DNA from: Serilophus lunatus
Taxonomy: Eukaryota > Chordata > Aves > Passeriformes > Eurylaimidae
Length of the DNA stretch: 64,000 nucleotides
Reading direction: 5' to 3'
Assembly: GCA_013399895.1 (NCBI GenBank)
Contig: VXBA01003435.1
Span: 2,004,392-2,068,391 of the forward strand
Part shown: positions 62,101 to 64,000 of the stretch, piece after piece
How positions within the stretch are numbered: position 1 is the first letter of the stretch
Layout: each line of letters opens with the position of its first letter
Translations under genes and position numbers: made by a program
Notes under the pieces: generated by a model
Databases searched by the model: none
Seen by the model: the letters and a program-made list of their open reading frames with translations, nothing else
Told to the model about the DNA's origin: nothing

Positions 62101-64000
62101 AGACATGTTTTGGTTGACGAATATCCTTCTTAAAGAAGGATGATTGTTTGTGGGTCATTGTCATGCCTATACCAAGAGCAATGAGTTCTGGAGTAGACTA
62201 AGGGCTGGATTAATGAAATTATTTGGAATTCTTGATGGGGTTTTTTTACAACACTTAGAAGCTATATAATTTAGTTCCTCCAAGAATACACAAGAGCAGA
62301 ATTAGAAGTGATTGGCCCAGTTACCAGCAGAGGGGCTCAAGGAACAACCACATCCAGGAATTTTTTAAGCCAACCTGAAAAAAGGGTTGTATAAATTATC
62401 TGCTTTACTCCTCTTTTCACTGAATAAAGTCTTAAGAGAACTTACCCATAAACATCCTCTCCAGACTACCTCACAAGTAGGCTTCAGTAGCCCATGGCAA
62501 CCCTTTTACATAGATCCTTATAATGAAAAACTGTGGGTTAAGCTAAAATAAGAAATAGGAGTCTACAGGATTGAGGCTGTGTTATATCTTCCTAAAAAAA
62601 TTGAGCAGAAAAGAATTTAGAAATTTTCATAAGAAATACTGACAAATATATGCTAAAAAATGTGCTGCTTGGAGTGTATTTTAACCATATGCTGTTACTG
62701 AGTCAATATTGAAATTGTTGCTTATTGAAGTCAGACTGAGAATACAGTCACCATGGTCCAGGCTTTCTCACAGAGACAAGAGACACTCCTACCCAGAGGG
62801 GGATATAAAAATCTTCCATAATTTCTCAGGCTCTTCTGACATGAAGTCTGTACATGCAGAAAAAGATTTCAGTAAGTTTCTTTTTAGAAAGATACTCTTA
62901 GTGTACCTTCACCCGACCTGGATGCTTGGGGCCCTACAGTATTATTTTGGCTAAGCCATACTCAGTGTTACAATATTCCCATTTTCCCCAGAGGAGTGGT
63001 GATGTCTTCTTTGTGGAGTCTCCATCCCTCCAGTATTTTTGTACACATTTACCTTAAACGAATTCACCAGACTGTGAATGTGAGGCAGAAATACACATTC
63101 TGACCTGCCATAGGAATGGCAGACTCTGGCACAGGGATGCTGTAAAAGAGAATGAACAAACTCCCCATTCAGAGCAGAATCAGTCAAAAATAATTCATAT
63201 CAGAGGCACAGCAATGTTATGGGCACTGGCAGGCAAACTCTCTTTGACCTATTGGGGTGCAAAGGAAAATAGCATTCTTTAATATCATTTAGTGTATCAA
63301 GACAACACTTTATTAATGAAGTTCAAATCAGTTTACAAACCTCTTTAACTTGGATCAATGACAGAAAATAATATCTGAGATGTAACTGTAGGAATATACA
63401 TTAAAAAGTAGAAAACAAACCAAAGCACTGAAATTTTTTTTTTTTTCAAATATATAAAAAAAATTAAGTTCAAGAGGTTGCTATTTTTTCAGGATTTTTC
63501 AGTTTTTAAAAAATCATGCCATATACAAACTTCTTATGACCGTTCACTGTTAATTTCTTTAAAAATTAATAAACTAGAATGTTTTTAGCATTTCTTTTTG
63601 TTTATCAACAATCACGCTGCATACCTAAAATATTTTATATCTTGCAGCACAAATGAAAAATAGCACTTATTAGGAAAAAAATCAGAATTGAAAGAGAATT
63701 GGCTCATTTATTTATCAAGGTCAGAAGTAATTTCTTAATTTTGAATATGGCATCACCCAACTACACAGCAGAATGTATGTGTGTATGTTTTTGTCAGTAT
63801 TGGCATTTAGTTATCTTTTTTTTTTTACTAGTAGCACAGGTGCAAACCCCTTTATATGTGAAATATAAGGGAAATATTGTTTCAAGTTTTTGCAGAATAT
63901 TTGTTTTAGTCTATTGAAACAGATGGGTTTTGGGGATTTAGCTGCAACAAAATCATCATCATTTTTGCTCGTTTTACCATGATGATTGAACAAGCTAATC
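50153..64000. other. Anonymous AT-rich non-coding DNA to the window end
   Basis: Nearly 14 kb without a recognisable gene or repeat family. Small features are a 20-bp tandem duplication at 56111-56150 (ATAAGCAATA start), a perfect 9-bp hairpin with 2-base loop at 59190-59209 (CATGTTTCC / GGAAACATG), and a perfect 9-bp hairpin with 1-base spacer at 62123-62141 (ATCCTTCTT / AAGAAGGAT). There are also poly-T and poly-A tracts near 54487, 57265 and 63430. About 52330-52440 has conserved-element-like texture (GATTATTGGCCACC, GTTAATTGGTGAG, GCTAATTAAC). Open frames are 95 codons or shorter and unrecognised. Confidence 0.5.

Noticed and set aside
1..64000. CRISPR array, operon or phage-like system
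   Set aside because: No regularly spaced repeats, no ribosome-binding-site-led gene strings, and vertebrate retroelements throughout.

Overview
This window looks like AT-rich vertebrate DNA from a bird. The evidence is eleven fragments of CR1, the dominant avian LINE. Their 3' ends are unmistakable: a GGTTGGA..GATGATC..CCTTCCAACC block closing in short ATTCTRTG-like repeats. There is also one solitary long terminal repeat (LTR) of a type I associate with avian endogenous retroviruses, probably ERVL class, and overall repeat density is low. A neoavian bird is my best guess, but I cannot fix the species. I found no host protein-coding exon, no tRNA or rRNA gene and no CpG island that I can support. 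The window is best read as intergenic DNA or the interior of a very long intron. There is no bacterial or phage-type gene content.

Layout. 1-10.7 kb is anonymous AT-rich DNA with a CR1 3' tail on the minus strand (2191-2302), a possible ancient SINE relic (about 7225-7330) and a poly-T tract. 10.7-15.1 kb holds a small CR1 tail, an old 760-bp plus-strand CR1 (12321-13079), a possible conserved non-coding block (13590-13900) and another CR1 tail (14920-15032). 17.7-19.3 kb holds the youngest and longest CR1: a 5'-truncated copy whose reverse-transcriptase reading frame is open except for one TAG and a 504-base assembly gap. 19.3-37.7 kb is mostly anonymous, with a 62-bp perfectly alternating purine-pyrimidine microsatellite (22259-22320) and a CR1 tail (31848-31983).

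37.68-39.30 kb is the most informative structure. Two halves of one CR1 lie in opposite orientations, and each abuts a copy of the same roughly 175-bp segment in inverted orientation. The simplest reading is a small (about 0.9 kb) ancient inversion with staggered breaks. 41.3-41.7 kb carries a minus-strand CR1 body fragment. 48.69-49.47 kb is the solo LTR, with an internal run of 46-48-bp repeats and no visible poly(A) signal. 50.03-50.15 kb is a last CR1 tail. 50.2-64 kb is anonymous AT-rich DNA with small hairpins and duplications.

No genes here work together as a system. The only protein-coding remnant is the CR1 reverse transcriptase. What can be read is the repeat history: several CR1 3'-end types of different ages, one retroviral solo LTR, and one local inversion. 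All repeat-family calls rest on recognition of consensus features, not on a database search.
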